64,000 bases of DNA from an uncultured Slackia sp. (lineage in GTDB: Bacteria > Actinomycetota > Coriobacteriia > Coriobacteriales > Eggerthellaceae): positions 22,889 to 86,888 of the forward strand of contig NZ_CAUHPG010000008.1 in assembly GCF_959608125.1 (NCBI RefSeq), read 5' to 3'. Every line of letters starts with the position of its first letter. The first letter of the stretch is position 1. Position numbers and translations under genes: made by a program. The notes beneath the pieces were generated by a model, which saw only the letters and a list, made by a program, of their open reading frames with translations, searched no databases and had not been told where the DNA came from. Positions 62,706 to 64,000 of this stretch are shown piece by piece.

Positions 62706-63599
62706 CTACCTCAGGCAATCGGTGCCCGCAACGGCGACGGCCAAAGCACCCGTACATGCAGGGGTTGCCTGACCGCACGCGCGCACGAACTGAGCGCCGG
62801 CCGCGCGCACGGCGACGGCGGCATCGGCAAGAGCGTCGGGAAGCGCGTAGGGATTCTCGGGAACAGGCGCACCCAGGCCGGCACGTTTCTTTTCGGCGGG
62901 CGTGGCCGCCTTCAGCTCGATCTGAACCAGGATGGGTTTGCTCGTAAGCTCCGCCAGACGGCGCACGGCCGAGCAAAGCACCTGTGCATCGCCCGCGCAG
63001 GCGAAACCGGCCACATCGGCCTTATCGAGCGCGACGGCCGCATCTTCGAACGACCCGCCCGCGAAGGTTCCGTCCTTCTGCAGCTCGATCGATGCGAACA
63101 CGGGGCGGTCCGTCGCGCGACGCGCGCCTTCGATCGCGCATTCGACATCGCCCACGCTGCGCAAGCCGTTCATCAATACGGCGTCGAAGCCGTGGTCGCC
63201 GAAAGCGCGCACCGCATCTTCGTACTGCTCCGTGTTTTGGGCGCGCGAGGCCTCGCTGCTCGCATCCAGCGGAAGACCGCATGTTCCTACCTCGCACACG
63301 AGATGCTGCGGTTTGCATTCCAAAGCGCTTTCAAGCGCGATGGAGGCAAGCTCCGCCGTTCGTCCCTCCATGCGTTTATGGGCCAAGCACGCCTCGCAAA
63401 TGCCTTCGGTATTGGTGACCAGGCATTGGGCGCCGGCCGTCACCTGCATCTTGAGCGCATCATGCACGGTTTCGGGTTCCATCAAACTGATAAATTCGGC
63501 ATCGGCCTGGACATCGATTCCTTGGCGTTCAAGCGCGTATTCGATCGGGGCCGAAAGGACCAGCATGTCTTTATGGAAACGTATTTCGATATCGGGCAT
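62706..63599 (-). CDS. Homocysteine S-methyltransferase-family protein
   Basis: 297 residues of a TIM-barrel resembling the homocysteine-binding half of methionine synthase: LVTNTEGICEACLAHKR, VCEVGTCGLPLD, AVLMNGLRSVGDVECAIEGAR and the C-terminal FVRACGQATPACTG. The family usually ligates zinc with three cysteines (one mid-barrel plus a GGCCG pair). Here the final pair is spaced as ACGQATPAC, so metal binding and substrate may differ. ATG 63599 follows GAAAGGACG; an in-frame TTG at 63617 is less likely. Confidence 0.7.
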   Translation of the reverse strand: MPDIEIRFHKDMLVLSAPIEYALERQGIDVQADAEFISLMEPETVHDALKMQVTAGAQCLVTNTEGICEACLAHKRMEGRTAELASIALESALECKPQHLVCEVGTCGLPLDASSEASRAQNTEQYEDAVRAFGDHGFDAVLMNGLRSVGDVECAIEGARRATDRPVFASIELQKDGTFAGGSFEDAAVALDKADVAGFACAGDAQVLCSAVRRLAELTSKPILVQIELKAATPAEKKRAGLGAPVPENPYALPDALADAAVAVRAAGAQFVRACGQATPACTGALAVAVAGTDCLR

Positions 63600-64000
63600 G
63601 GAGCAACGTCCTTTCAACGCGAGCGAACAGAATTCTTGGGAAGTTTCTCATAGCGACGAAGCTGCGAAACGACGAAACGAACGCCGCGCAGCCGCCGGAA
63701 CATGGGAATCATTGTATCGCACGACACGGAGATGAGGCCCGATGCGGCCGGCGCGCAGGAAACTGCCGGAACGCGACGCAGACGCGATTTCGGCCCGCGT
63801 AGTGCCGGCGAACGGCCTTGATCAACGGGTCGGTGACCTCTTTACATCTTCTTGGCATTTAGCACATGGGACGTACATATCGCCATCATAGGTTCTTGAA
63901 AACGCGCCCTTATACTAGGACCTGCAAGCGCGAAGGCTTCCCCTCCTTCCCTTGTCTGCCGAAGAGCAGTTGCGATGCTTAGAGCATCGTTCATCCCCCT
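63600..64000. other. Window end, no gene seen
   Basis: About 400 bp. The left part is the leader of the methyltransferase gene. On the plus strand TTGGCA (63852-63857) and TACATA (63874-63879) are 16 bp apart and could start transcription of a gene beyond the window. CGATGCT-TAG-AGCATCG near 63973 forms a small hairpin in that leader. Confidence 0.3.

Overview
The window is GC-rich, densely coded and punctuated by strong intrinsic hairpin terminators. It carries an [FeFe] hydrogenase with a b-type cytochrome, several molybdenum-linked genes, a haem/sulfite-oxidase-type surface enzyme, membrane-bound LuxR and WYL regulators, SLH-domain surface proteins and an ArsR-controlled polyferredoxin. 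This mix suggests an anaerobic actinobacterium of the Coriobacteriia, most likely an Eggerthellaceae member (Slackia/Eggerthella/Gordonibacter-like). That placement is inference from gene content only.

Layout. 1-8.5 kb: a truncated cyclase-family hydrolase, an operon for an exported [FeFe] hydrogenase with membrane electron-transfer partners, a ModD-like phosphoribosyltransferase, two tandem multi-spanning membrane paralogues and a TetR regulator. 8.5-14.4 kb: ArsR/polyferredoxin, a WYL regulator, a molybdate-type regulator divergent from a tandem-Mop pterin-binding protein, and a YtrA-type GntR/DUF1648 pair. 14.5-18.4 kb: a giant exported protein broken by one in-frame TAA, followed by tRNA-Pro. 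19-27 kb: housekeeping genes (GMP synthase ATP-pyrophosphatase subunit, class III FBPase, SOS polymerase with YolD, rdgB-rph, murI). 27-34 kb: lipoprotein, tmRNA (ssrA), SulP permease, methyltransferase, and a lysine riboswitch with an NhaC-family transporter. 34-38.5 kb: a surface redox module (stand-alone Mo-co dimerisation domain, membrane LuxR regulator, triheme sulfite-oxidase-like lipoprotein and a second Mo-domain protein). 38.6-48.8 kb: tex, a CDF exporter, rfbB, a subtilisin-SLH protease, a pyruvyltransferase and a glycosyltransferase for cell-surface polysaccharide. 49-62 kb: secA and then the S-layer cassette. 62.4-63.6 kb: a homocysteine S-methyltransferase-family gene with a small partner.

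The most interesting system is the S-layer cassette at 51.7-62 kb. Three SLH proteins share a 160-bp 5' segment (ribosome-binding site, start and signal peptide) that is identical except for one base, while their bodies differ. Copies 1 and 2 point right and copy 3 points left, so the shared segments form inverted repeats. Copy 1 has ACG where the other two have the ATG start, and sits directly behind the secA terminator. Only copy 3 has a long AT-rich leader that could hold a promoter. A second, perfect 140-bp inverted repeat lies at the 3' ends of copies 1 and 3 and encloses a toxin-antitoxin pair, copy 2 and an IS110-family element with room for a bridge RNA. This is the layout expected of a DNA-inversion switch that puts alternative S-layer genes behind one expression site; the switching itself is inference.
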